Below, piece by piece: positions 24,441 to 36,280 of a stretch of DNA of 64,000 nt. Position 1 is the first letter of the stretch. Every line of letters begins with the position of its first letter. The stretch lies in assembly GCA_020744425.1 (NCBI GenBank), contig JAGMUV010000007.1, forward strand, positions 248,001-312,000, in the 5' to 3' direction. The position numbers and the translations under genes are program-made. The notes under the pieces are model-generated. The model saw nothing but the letters and a program-made list of their open reading frames with translations. It searched no databases and had not been told where the DNA came from. Source of the DNA: Dactylonectria macrodidyma (lineage: Eukaryota > Ascomycota > Sordariomycetes > Hypocreales > Nectriaceae).

Positions 24441-27094
24441 CAAGCACCCTGTGCCTAGTTTGATGTCTACTACCAAGGGTCTCGTAGCTAATCCTGAACT
24501 TACTAATTGATAGTACCAACTTTATCTACTAATTCATGCGCTACAATTACCAATTCATGGTATGACATCCCCTGGTTTATACTTCTAGTGCTTTCGTATT
24601 CAGCAATCCGTTAAGAATACTCAACGACTAACATTGGCTTAGACCAGTCGGTTCAGCTGCTGGCTCAGTGGCTCTCAGCGAGGGTGCTGGACAACCGGCC
24701 CCTTGATTTAGGTGCACATCTCGACTGCCATGATTGACGGAGAGGTCGGGAATTCCCGTAAACCACTTTAGTAGCTTGCACGTGGGTAGTGGATTGCCAC
24801 GCTGTAGGACCTACTTGTGCCGGGACAGTCTTTTTCCCGCGGAGTCTGCTAGACTGAGGACTACGAAAGTCACGAATTGTTTTCACTAACGAGGTAGGCG
24901 TTTCACTGGGCGATGCTGACTCGTGGTTCACAGAAGTCTTTGTTGATGGAAGTAGGTTGTCTCGTCATGGCGCTACATTTTGCGCGATACCTTGTATCGT
25001 ACGGATGCCCCTCGACAGAAGGAACAGCAACATGTCGATGGCTATACAGAGAAATGAAAGAATTCTCCGTATACCTTCACAGATATCCTGAACACCTCCG
25101 TGGAAATTGAGCAGCCATGTTTGATTACGCAGGCATCTGCCCACATGGCGTCTAGCGAGCCTAGCGAATCCAGCGAATCCAGCAACACGGGTGCCGACAG
25201 TGACATTCTTCTGTCTGGGATTGCCGATAGTTCGTTTCCCGAATTGGCAGACGATCCGGCTTCCAGCTGGACCAGTTGAGTCAGTTGCTAATGACTTGGG
25301 CACGGCGGCCAACGTGTTAGCGGTAGTTAAATCGGACACTACAAGTCTAGCGCCAACAAAACGGGGAGAAAAACCCCAAAAATCTAGTTGGGTGACTTTC
25401 CAGAGGCCTCGCATTGGCTTCTGCCACCAGAAAAACTGAATTGCGCCCGTCACTTGATTAGTGGCGTGTCCGGTCTAACCTTATAAAAGGCCTCGGCCCC
25501 GAACGAAGCGAGTCGTGGCACGTTGGAGCTTGCAGGGCCTTTGGCAAATTTGTCCCACTTAGATTCGAGAGACCAGCGTGATTTTATGGGCGGATGACGG
25601 CGGTGGCTGGCGAGAACGTGGCAAGCCCTAGGATATTTCGATATTTGAGCCGCGCGTCAACACGCCAGGCTTCTTCCATCGCTCGCTTGTCTATGGGCCA
25701 ATGACGCCTTCATGTGTTTGGGTGGTGGTGGGAATAGGCTCGTTGGCCGACGCTCCCGTGGACTGCGGAACTAACCGGACGCTCCGGCTCGGACAGCAGG
25801 CAGAGCCAAGGGCAAGCAAATAGTCTGTTCACGATGCAGAGTTTATGCACGACGACGTGGATGAATGGACTCATCAAAACCGAACAACCACGGGACCATG
25901 TTGATGGTCTCGACTATGGCTTCGACTGCCCTAGACACGGCAAGATCCGAAGCAGAACACAACACCACGCCGCAGGACTTATCACACGTCGCCGCAGTGG
26001 GTTTTTATCCTAGGAGATAGCTAACAGCTGGGTTCACCCCTGGGTTCTAGATTGCTGCATTTACCGGTCTCTCCTCGGATTCATCACTCAGCACTAATCA
26101 AGACAGCTAGACCCAAAAAACCCATCAAGCTTGCCCGCCCCAAATCCCACTTTACCGGTCTGCCCATCTGCAATACGAACAAGGGGGCCATCTGCCACTG
26201 TCGGCTTGGCGTCTGTGCCTGTCAAAGCTTGACTCAACGGCTCTCAACGTGGCGCTCAGGGCTGAGATTGGTGGAGAAATATTTTCCGCAGACTATCTAC
26301 GCCATTGCCGAAACCCTCGTGGTCGGGTGGGGCGGCGCTTGGCTGAAACGAGGCTGATGATGCGTCCCGCAATCGATGGAGTTTGGCGCCTGGGAGAAAA
26401 ATCGATAGTTTTTGCGAACCAGGCTCTTGGGACCCCGTTCTGATCTCGCCTAGGGAATACTTTCGGGGCCAATGAGCATTGTGGGCCCCATCAGACATGA
26501 ACCCTCTCGAGGCCAATGAGCAATGGGCATCATGTCCCCCGTCCCATCCTCAACCCTTATCCAGGAACCGTCGGCACCGGGTATCTCGACCGTTGGCCCC
26601 ATTGGGAGGCCCGTTGGCCCAAGGCAAGGATCCATCATTCAGCCAAGCCCATGGAGATACCGATAGTCTGGATCGCCTCGAAGGGTCCAGACATTGACAG
26701 TCGACACTTCAGCTGATTCAGACGCCATAGTGCTTCGGGCACCGCTCCCGAGATGGAATCGCCCTTCTCCAGCCTGACATCTCTGGCATGTCTCCAGCCC
26801 CCCCGCGTAGCCCTGTAGGATGTCATTTATCAAACCCAGTGAACCCCTGGTTTTGAGTTCTGGAGGAAAAAGGTCACCGCGCGCTGTCACCCACGGTTCG
26901 TTTCCGTCCACAGTCTCCAGTGATCGCCGTCAGGGGCTTGGTGTTTTTCGCTGTGGTATTGTACTTGTATTCTCTACACCCTCCCACGGCCTCTCCCTTG
27001 CGTTTTGACCTCTTTTTTCTTCTTTCCCCCCTCCGCAGCGAGGTTGAAGAGAGAGGCAAGGCAACACCAGGGCTCGAGAGCATCCCATTCCACC
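24441..27094. other. gene-poor stretch, no gene seen
   Basis: 2.65 kb before the pectin methylesterase gene. The longest frames (for example 24965-25453 minus, 162 codons) show no domain or codon pattern I would trust. Contains a C/T-rich leader (about 27000-27045) just before the next gene. Confidence 0.4.
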
Positions 27095-30000
27095 ATGGTC
27101 AAGATCTCGCAATGGATGCTCCTCGGCCTCTGCGCCGGGAGCACAGTCCACGCTTCAACAGGTTCGGTTGTCTCTCACTTTCGTCGCTCTGCCTGCCCTG
27201 CTCGAAGGCCCTACACTCTTTCATCTTCTTCTGCCTTTGACACTTCCCCTGCAACCCCGGTACTGGCCGCCTCCAGCCCACACTCTTTGATCGCTTCGAC
27301 GCCTTCCGTCACTCCCTTGTCTGTCTCGACAACTCCGACAGAGGATCCTCGCAATACGCCGGGTCCGGATAACACTCCTGGTCTCCCCGGAACTCCTGGA
27401 AATACACCTGTCCTTCCTGCAACTCCTGCCGGTCCTTCCGCCAATACTCCAGAGGTCACTCCGGGGTTGAACTTGACGCCGGCTTCTACGCCGGGATCCG
27501 ATGTCCAGATTGAAACCCCTTCCGTGACTCCGAGTAATACTCCGGGAGAAACGCCAGGCCTCTTCACTCCCGAGGTTGACTCGACGCCAGCTTCAACCCC
27601 GGAGGTTCCGGCTGAGACACCTTCAATCGCCATCACTCCGAAGAACACTCCAGGAAATACACCAGTCTTTTCAGCTCCAGGCGTAGATGCGACTCCAGTT
27701 TCAACCCCGGGAAATGAAGTTCCTGTGGATACTCCTTCAGTCACTCCGATTAATACCCCGGAGGAAACACCAGTCTTTTCAACTCCAGGTGTAGATGCGA
27801 CGCCAGTATCTACCCCAGGACATGAAGTCCCCGTGGATACTCCCTCAGTTGCTGCCACTCCGGGAGAAACCCCGGTTCTTTCAACACCAGGAGCAGTTGC
27901 AACGCCAGTGTCGACCCCAGGAAACGAAGTTCCTGTGGATACTCCTTCAGTCGCTTCCACTCCCAGCAACACGCCCGAGGAAACACCAGTCTTTTCAACT
28001 CCACAAGTAGATGTGACACCAGCATCAACACCCGACTCTCCTTCAGTTTCTCTCACTCCAGTCAACACACCGGGTGAAACCCCAGTCTTTTCTACTCCAC
28101 AGATCGATGCAACACCAGCATCTACCCCGGACAGCGAATCCCAGGCTGCCCCTGCAACCCCGATCGACACGCCTGTCAACTCTCCCACTCCGGATGCTAC
28201 TCCAGATGCCACCCCGGACACCCCGGACACCCCGGATACTCCCTCACCCACGCCCCAGCCAGATACTCCTCCGTCTGATCCAGATCCCGAGACACCCACT
28301 GACAAAGATCCTCTAGTCGTTACGGTCGCCACTGACGGCAGCGGCGACTACACCGCCATCGGGCCCGCCATCACGTACGCCCAGGCCAACGCCATCCCCA
28401 CGGTCTCCGTCCTCGCCGGCACTTACACCGAGACCATTGCCGTGTCCGCTACAGCAACCGTCACCATCATCGGCCAAACATCCACCGCTACATCAAAGAA
28501 GCGCGACTCCAACGCCTGGGACGCTAACAAGGTCGTCGTGACCAACGGCGGCAACGCCGTTCGACCCTTGACCATCAACACCAACACCAAGGGCCTCACG
28601 TGGCGCAACCTCAACTTTGTCAACTCCAACTCGGCGTCCACCAGCGGCATCGTGTCGCTCGTCGGCGGCAAGAATGCCTTCTACGGCTGCAGCTTCGTCT
28701 CGGCTGGCTCTGTCGGCTTCACGGGCTCGCTTGCGTCTGGCATCATCGCCAACTCCTACCTCGAAGCCACGGACAAGCTGCTGGCCAAGTACTCATCGCT
28801 GTACATCTTCGGGTCGACGCTGACTGTCACAAACAACAATGGCCTGCTCATGTACACGCTGGGCTATATCGTCAACAGCATCCAGTACAACTCGACCAAC
28901 GTACTCGACGACTGCAGCGTGATTCAAAAGTCGGGCACAACCAACAAGAACGTCTACATGGCGGCTGCCAACGGCGTCGGATCAGTTGCTCTGTACCGAA
29001 GCACCACTCTGCCGTCATTCATTGCTGGAACGGGTGTGTATGTTGATACCACCACCGCAAACACGCTGAACCAGTACTTGGAGTATGACACCAGCGGTGC
29101 CGGAAGCTATGCTCAGAACACTGCCAACCGAGTTGGCAAGGTCACTTATGTTTCCTACTCTGCCTCGCTCTCGGCATATGACATTTCCACTTTCTTCACG
29201 ACTGTCTATCCCTCCGTGTCGGCTGCCAACAACGACTGGATTGACTCCGATGTCCTGAGTGCCATCAAGGCCAGCAATGCTCTGCATGCCAAGTCGCCGC
29301 CCTCGTCCACGAGCACGACCTCTACGACAACGAGTTCTTCTACCTCGTCTACCGACACCACTTCGTCTACGACGAGCAGCACCAGCGCGGCGAGCACTGT
29401 GTCGTGTCTGCCCTCGTCCATGCCCACTACGGCTCTCATCGTCGGTCCCTCGACCAACTCGTGTGCTCAGTACACCAGCATCGCTTCTGCTATTGCTGCT
29501 CTGCCCGCCGATTCGACAACTCAGTACATCTACATCCTCGCCGGCACGTACAACGAGCAGCCGACTATTTCTCGAACTGGCTCCGTCATCATCCGAGGTG
29601 AAACGTCCAACGCCAAGTCGTCGTCCGCCAACAAGGTCACCATCACAAACTCCAACGGCCGAGCCTCAAGCGCTGGTAGCTCCAGCACCACTGCGACCTT
29701 CAGCCAGAGCAAGTACGAGACCAAGCTGGCTGCCTTTTACAACATCAACTTCGTCAACAGCTTTAGCCCCCAGCTCAACTACGTTGCCCTTGCCGTGTAC
29801 GCCAAGGGCCAGAAGGTGGCGTTTTACGGCTGCAACATCGACTCCTCCCAGGGATCTCTGTACCTCGACTACGGCAGCGTCTACTTCAGTGGAGGTCGCA
29901 TTTCGGGTACAACTGACTTCATCTGGGGCCAGGGAGCGGGCTACTTCTTCAACTCCATCATCGAGACCGACGGAACCACCACTGGCCAGACCGTTGCCGC

Positions 30001-33000
30001 TCACAAGTATCAGTCGTCCTATGGTTACTCGCGCTTCGTCTTTGACCTCTGCGCTGTGGTGCCAGAGAGCAGTTCTGTCTCCAAGAAGAGCACCTATCTT
30101 GGCCGAGACTACTCTACCGCTGCCAACGTCGCCTTTGTCAACTCGTACATGGATGCCCATATTGCTTCTGCTGGCTGGCTCGTCAACTCGCCTTCCACCT
30201 TTGTTGGCACCTTTGTTGAGGCGAACAATACGGGTCCTGGATCTGACACGTCCTCGCGCTCGTCCAGCGCCCAGGTTCTCTCCGACAGCTCCGCATACTC
30301 GGTGAAGAATGTTCTCGGTGACGATAGCTGGCTCGACTCATCCGCCATTGCCCCCTTCTCGGGTTGGCCTGACTCTGTTTACGCAGTCACTTCCACGGCT
30401 ACGACCAGCTCTTCCACCTCGACATCGGCCACGGCTACGTCGACCGCCGCGGAATCAACCCTCACTGTTGCTCCTACTCCTACCGGTAGCCAGTATGGAT
30501 CTGTTGCCTCTGCCGTCGCGGCCCTGCCCACCGATGGCAAGGACTACACCATCTACATCTTGGCCGGTACCTACGAGGAGCAGTTCTCCATCACCCGACG
30601 CGGAAAGGTGACGCTCCGCGGAGAGACCTCTTATGCCAACGACTTCACCGGCAACAAGGTCCTGATCAAGTTCAGCGACGGCGTGTCCACGAGCTCCAAC
30701 CAGAACGAGGAGACGCCCGTCATCAACTGGAAGAACACCAACGGCGACGGCCTGGCCCTGTACAACCTCAACTTCACCAATACCTTCCCTCAGACCAACA
30801 GCTACGCTTCGCTGGCCGCCGACTTCTACGGCACCAACATGGCCGCGTATGGTTGCGCCTTCAAGGGTTTCCAGGACAGTCTGCTGGTGAACCAGGGCGT
30901 CCAGGTTTTCAGCAACTCATACATCGAGGGCAGCGTCGACTTCATCTGGGGTTACAGCAAGGCCTACTTCCACCAGTGCTATGTCGCCTCCAACACGCCC
31001 AACGCCTACATCACGGCCCAGAACCGTCCTAACGCTGCCTGGGCTGGTGGTTTCGTATTTGACAACTCGCTGATCACGTACACTTCCAGCTATGGCAGCA
31101 CGTATAGTTCCACCTCGCTTGGTCGCCCGTGGTCGCAGTACGCCATTGTCGTCTACATGAACTCGTACTTGGACAAGCACATTTCCGCTGCCGGATGGAG
31201 CACCTGGTCTTCCAGTGACGCCCGCACTGGCGTAAGTGCCCACTTTCCCGATATTTCCGTACTCCAATGCTGACTGAAACTCTTAGAACGTTGTCTTTGG
31301 CGAGTTCAACAACACCGGACCCGGTAACTGGACCAGCTCTCGCGCCTCCTTCGCCACCAGCCTCACTGCGACCCAGGCCTCAGCCTACTCGCTGTCCAGC
31401 TTCATCGGCAGCACCAGCTGGCTCGACATGACGGCCTACAACCTTGTTCCTAGCTACAGTTGGACCAAGGCTTCCACTGAGCCTTCTACCACGACCACTG
31501 ACGCCGAGTGGGCTCATCCTACCAGCGGCACTGAGCCTCCTGCGGGTGCTGTTCTCGTCTCCGTTGATGGGAGCGTCGATGGCTCGTACAGCAGCCTCAC
31601 TGATGCCCTTGCAAGCCTTCCCTCGGACTCGTCCACTCAAATCATCTTCATGTACGCCGGTACCTACAACGAGCAGGTTCCTTCTATCAGCCGCAGCGGC
31701 CCCGTCATGATCATTGGTTACACCGAGAGCGCGCCTGGAAAGACGTACTCGACCAACCAGGTCATCATCACCCAGGCTCGCGGCCTGTCCGTCAGCCCTC
31801 TCCCAACAGGCCATAGCAACTCGGAGACGGCTACCATTGCGACCGGCAGCACCAAAATCGCCATGTACAACATCGACATCAAGAACACAGAGAACTTGGA
31901 CGGCGCCATCTCCAGCTACGTCACCCTCGCGGCTAGCATCTACGGCAACAAGATTGGCTTCTACGGCTGCTCCTTCATCGGCTGGCAGGACACCCTGCTC
32001 ACTGGTGCCACCGCAGGCTACCAGTACTACGAAAGCTGCTACATCGACGGCGCCATCGACTTCATCTGGGGCTACTCCAAGGCTTACTTCAAGGGCTGCA
32101 CGCTCGCCGCCAAGCGCAAGAACTCGGCCATTACCGCCCAGAGCCGCACCAGCGCTTCCGCTATCGGTGGATACATCTTTGATCAGTGTCTCTTCACAGC
32201 TGCTTCCACCGCGACTGTCGATTTGACCGAAGCTGTGTACCTCGGTCGCCCGTACTCCAAGTATGCCGTGGTTGTCATCAAGAACAGTTACCTCGACAAC
32301 ACCATTCAGCCAGCCGGATGGAAGATTTGGTCCACCAGCGATCCCAGAACCGATGCTATCACGTTTGCCGAGTACAACAACGACGGACCTGGAAACTGGG
32401 GCAACAACTCGGCTGCCAGAGAAGCTTTTGGTTACGCTACTCTCTTGACCAGCGATACCTATGGCCTGAGCAGCGTCATGGACACCACCGACTGGATCGA
32501 CATGACCTACTGGGATACCATCAAGACTCCTCAGCCATCAACAGTTGTCACCACGCCCGTCACGACAACGTATGACGGAACAACTCCTCCAGCTGGAGCA
32601 TTCCTCGTCTCCAAGACCGCCATCGACGGCAAGACGACCTACAGCACTATCCAGGATGCCCTGAACGCTCTCCCTGCTTCGAGCAGCGTGACAGCTACCG
32701 TATTCATCTACCCCGGTACTTACAACGAGCAGCTCATCCTTAGCAAGTCTGGTACCACCATCTTCCTCGGTTACTCGACTTCGCACAAGGATTACACCCA
32801 GAACCAGGTCACCATCACGTACGACAAGGGCATCGACACTCAGGCTGAAGCATCCAACTCAGATTCGGCGACTGTGTATGCTACCGGTAACTATTTCCAG
32901 GCCGTCAACATCAACTTTGCCAACACTTTCGGTACCACATCCGAGTAAGCTTATCCCTTCCCTTTCCCCTAAACATTCTAACTATCAACTAGCTATGCTT

Positions 33001-34979
33001 CCTTGGGCTTCGGAGTCAAGAGCAGCAAGTATGCTGGTCTCTACGCCTGCCAGGTGTACGGAAACCAGGACGCCCTGCTGATCAACGGCTACTTGTTCGC
33101 CTCTAACTCGTACATCGAGGGCAACATCGACATGATCTGGGGCTCTGGATCCGGATACTTCCTCAACTCGACCATTGCCACAAACCGCGACGGCATCGAC
33201 ATCACCGCCCATAAGCGCGCCACCAGCACCACTGCCGCCGGTTTCGTCTTCGACCAGTGCACCATCAAGGCCGCTGGCAGCGCCTCGTACTCCTCCGTCT
33301 CGCTCGGTCGTCCTTGGAGCCAGTATGCTCGCGTTGCCTACATCAGCAGCTACCTCGGTTCGCTGGTCAAGGCTGCCGGTTGGGATCAGTGGACCAAGGC
33401 CGATCCTCGCACTGACGGAGTCACCTTCGGTGAGATGGGCAACACGGGACCTGGAGCTGCCACTGAGAGCCGAGCCGCCTTTGCTACTCAGCTTGCTGCC
33501 AGCGACGCCGTTCAGTTCGAAGTCGGTACGTTCTTCACGGCCACGGCTTGGATCAACAGCACCTTTGTCTACGCCACGCCTTTTGTTGCGTCTGCTGTCA
33601 GTGCTCCCACTGCTTCGACTACTTCCACGTCTACCAGCACGACATCAACCACGACCGTTTACACCACAACCATCACGACCCTCAAGCAGACTCTGTCCAC
33701 GACCACAACTGGCCTGGAGCAAACTACCACCATCAAGACGACTACGACCCTTGATATCGGAACCACCATCACTCCCGATCCGACCACGTCGACTACATTT
33801 GTCAAGAGCACAACGACAATTCCTTCGACTGTCACTGAGGCGGATGAAGTCGTCACCACTAAGTCTACCCAAACGGTCGACGTGGGAACAACCATCACTC
33901 CTGATCCCAAGACGGAGACGACGTGGTCCACTGTCGAATTTCGAACCACCATTGTGGCTACCACATCTGCCAAGCCTTCAACTGTCAAGACAACTACAAC
34001 TGAGACTTCCTACACGACTAGCACCCCCAAGGCTACAACTACCACCCAGATTATTAGCAGCACAATCAAGACCACCACGACAACAACGCCCAAGGCGGTC
34101 ACTGTCAAGAGCACCTCGACCATCACAACTGGCAACGGCGGGGTGACAACGACTACAGCCAAGGCTACAACCTCGTACGTTACGGTTTATACTACCTCTA
34201 CCAAGACTACCAAGAAGACCACTACTATTAGCTGTATCCCTGCAAACTCAGCCAAGAAGCGGTCCTTTGATGATCTTGTTGTGCCCACGATTGCTCCGAT
34301 GGTGTGGGATGGCGATGCTGAAGGCGATGCGGGCGCTCTCTTGGCTCGCGCTGCAGGTCTAGAAACGACCACCGTCGTGGTGACTTCCGTCTATACGACA
34401 GTTGTCAAGACTTCGACAATTTCTATCGCTGGCTCCACCGTCTCTACTGACCTAGTCATTACCAAGACGACTGGAAAGGTGTCCACTCTTAAGCCGGTGA
34501 CGGCGACCATCACCAGCGTGTCTCAGTTTACGAAGTACACGACCACAACTGTACCTGGTGCAACCTCGACTGTCACTCAGTTAACTACTAAGACGACTGG
34601 CAAGACTACAACGCTCAAGGCTTCTACTGTTGTCCTTACATCGGTGACGAGCGAGACCGAGACGGTTAAATCCACCACTACTCTGCCTGCCAGCACTACG
34701 ACTAGCGTTGCTACCGCCACCCGTGTCATCACTTCTGTGCTGGACCAGTCAACTGCAACAATCACGTCATCCAAGCTGACGACCTCCGTGGAGACGTCAA
34801 CTCTGCCCGCAAGCACGACGACCATCTGGGACACCGTCAAGACCACGCTCAAGCCGAGCAGCACCGAGACTGTGCAATCCACAGTGGTCAAGACGACGAC
34901 GATCAAGGTTGGAACGACCACAACGGTCTGGGCTACCAAGACAAGCAAGAGCGCTAAGGCCTGTCCCACGGATGAATAG
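27095..34979 (+). CDS. giant secreted protein with five tandem pectin methylesterase (CE8) domains
   Basis: Exons 27095-31231, 31287-32944, 32993-34979 (introns 55 and 48 nt); 2,593 aa. Signal peptide (MVKISQWMLLGLCAGSTVHA), Pro/Thr-rich repeat stalk (about 66-402), then five pectinesterase-like parallel beta-helix domains at roughly 403-722, 778-1098, 1122-1430, 1463-1793 and 1809-2131, and a Thr-rich tail to the end. Pectin methylesterases need a Gln-Asp pair, a second Asp and an Arg. Domain 3 has Gln1260-Asp1261, Asp1282, Arg1344 (LGRPW); domain 4 Gln1613-Asp1614, Asp1637, Arg1700 (LGRPY); domain 5 Gln1957-Asp1958, Asp1978, Arg2038 (LGRPW). Domain 2 has Gln919-Gly920, so the catalytic Asp is lost, and GRDY; domain 1 lacks these motifs. 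Dibasic KKR sites at 468-470 and 2353-2355 could be cut by kexin. It should de-esterify pectin outside the cell. No GPI-type hydrophobic end is seen. Start: Met with context caccATGgtc. Confidence 0.92.
27290..28300 (+). repeat. coding Pro/Thr tandem repeats (stalk of the pectin methylesterase protein)
   Basis: In-frame imperfect repeats of roughly 100-115 bp encode phrases such as TPVFSTPGVDATPVSTPG and EVPVDTPSV, recurring at about 27660, 27770, 27860 and 27960. At DNA level the string tcctgtggatactccttcag is repeated at about 27720 and 27930. The last part shortens to TPDATPDTPDTPDTPSPTP. Such sequence is expected to be O-mannosylated and extended, acting as a spacer to the cell wall or between the signal peptide and the enzyme domains. 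Confidence 0.85.
33600..34970 (+). repeat. coding Thr-rich low-complexity tail
   Basis: About 450 residues after the fifth esterase domain consist mainly of Thr, Ser, Val and Lys in near-periodic phrases (TTVYTTTITTLKQT, VDVGTTITPDP twice at about 33757 and 33883, TTKTTGK at about 34470 and 34590). A less repetitive insert with KKRSFDDLVV (about 34254-34285) separates two halves. Likely heavily O-glycosylated. Confidence 0.85.
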
Positions 34980-35209
34980 AACGGGGGTTCCGGATGAGAG
35001 TTTGCATATGATAATGTTTAGCGTTGTAGATAGCATATGGGACTAAGCGCCAGGATCGGCGCAGAGTAGATTAATCTTCTAAACCACATATTTACTAATT
35101 ACTTATGAAAGACTGTGAAATTTCACCTCTTTCTCGTGAATGGTTGTCATCTCTAAGGGTTTTCTGTGAAGCATGCCGAACATATCTGTTACTCTAGCGG
35201 ACAGGGTGT

Positions 35210-36280
35210 CTATGAACCCTCCAGGCGCTGTCGTTGAGATCCCTCTTGCCCTCTTATACTTCGTAAGAACCTGTCCACAGTTGCCCACGCCGTTTCCACG
35301 GAAGGAGGCATACCCACATGTCCAATAAATCCTCGCCCATTCGGCCCGTACCCATTTTCGTCATCCCTCAATCTGGGGATCTCTCCCATCAAAAGATCCA
35401 AGAATCTATCCATTGACCATAGGCCATCCTGGCTAGTGGGAAAGTCTTCTTGGGCCCTGTAGACGAGCGATAATAGGGCTGGGGAATTGTAGTCATCCTG
35501 CGGTTTTCCCGCCAAGCATACTTCTGGAACAAAGGTTGGCCAACTGAGAATCTGAAAATTTTCCCCTACGATATCCCTGTACGTGTGTTGGAACGACGCT
35601 ACCGTTCTTCGACACATGGTTGGATCCTGCACAACGACGATCGAGTGTGGCGACTTGATACCATGTTGTTCAAGGACCTTTCGAGTCTCGGACGCATTCG
35701 CACCGCAATTGGTGGATCGGTCCTCTACCAAGATGCGCAAGCCGCCTTGGGCTTCATTCCTGCCCGTTGCATTTGAGCTGTCGTCGATGGAAAGGTTGTA
35801 AAATTGTTCAGCAATCGCTTGCAGGACCGCAGCTTCGGGTTTGCCATCAACTTCGTCGGCGATGACATGGAAGGCGGGATGGTTTCTGACTGCATCATAG
35901 AGCAAAGCTGTCGAGTGCCCTACTCCTCCAACCAGAACCAAGGTGATTTTGTCACTAGTATCCCGCGAGCCGTCTGTCACTAAGATCCCATCCTTCGTTT
36001 CCGAGGCAGGGTCTATGTTAGGTTGTGGGTTTGCACGCTCGACAGCCCAGGCAAAGACTGCTTCAGCTGTAGAGAGTACCGCAGACGCACAAAGCACAAC
36101 TACCTTGTCCTTTGGCGACCAAATGCCGTCAGACTTTGGGCGCGGGGAGTTCAAAAATGACTCCAGTGCCGCGGCGTTTGGGATCTGTTCCTGTGCCAAA
36201 AATGAAGAGATGGTATTGATCCCCCATACCACTTCTGACATCGGTGACGGCGACGTGCTTTTTGCGTTGGGACCGTCCAT
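35210..36280 (-). CDS. DUF218 (YdcF-like) family protein
   Basis: Single exon, 356 aa, start ATG at 36280. The middle shows the DUF218 order: KVVVLCASAVLSTAEAVF, LVLVGGVGHST and then ILVEDRSTNCGANASETRKV, which matches the conserved acidic-Arg-Ser-Thr-Asn pattern, followed by IVVVQDPTMCRRTVASF. The family has a Rossmann-like fold; bacterial members (YdcF, SanA, ElyC) bind nucleotide-type ligands or act on the envelope, while fungal members are uncharacterised. No signal peptide is apparent, so it is probably cytosolic. It converges with the pectin methylesterase gene, with 230 bp between stops. Confidence 0.82.
   Translation of the reverse strand: MDGPNAKSTSPSPMSEVVWGINTISSFLAQEQIPNAAALESFLNSPRPKSDGIWSPKDKVVVLCASAVLSTAEAVFAWAVERANPQPNIDPASETKDGILVTDGSRDTSDKITLVLVGGVGHSTALLYDAVRNHPAFHVIADEVDGKPEAAVLQAIAEQFYNLSIDDSSNATGRNEAQGGLRILVEDRSTNCGANASETRKVLEQHGIKSPHSIVVVQDPTMCRRTVASFQHTYRDIVGENFQILSWPTFVPEVCLAGKPQDDYNSPALLSLVYRAQEDFPTSQDGLWSMDRFLDLLMGEIPRLRDDENGYGPNGRGFIGHVGMPPSVETAWATVDRFLRSIRGQEGSQRQRLEGS

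Noticed and set aside
24965..25453. 162-codon minus-strand frame
   Set aside because: No recognisable domain, signal peptide or splice context; too weak to call a gene.
27211..28332. 373-codon minus-strand frame rich in Gly, Val and Ser
   Set aside because: Mirror of the Pro/Thr coding repeats on the plus strand; open only because the repeat lacks stop complements.
29259..30305. 348-codon plus-strand frame rich in Arg, Pro and Ser
   Set aside because: Alternate frame of esterase domains 1-2; no domain and biased composition typical of a shadow frame.
33175..34146. 323-codon plus-strand frame
   Set aside because: Shadow of domain 5 and the Thr-rich tail in another frame.
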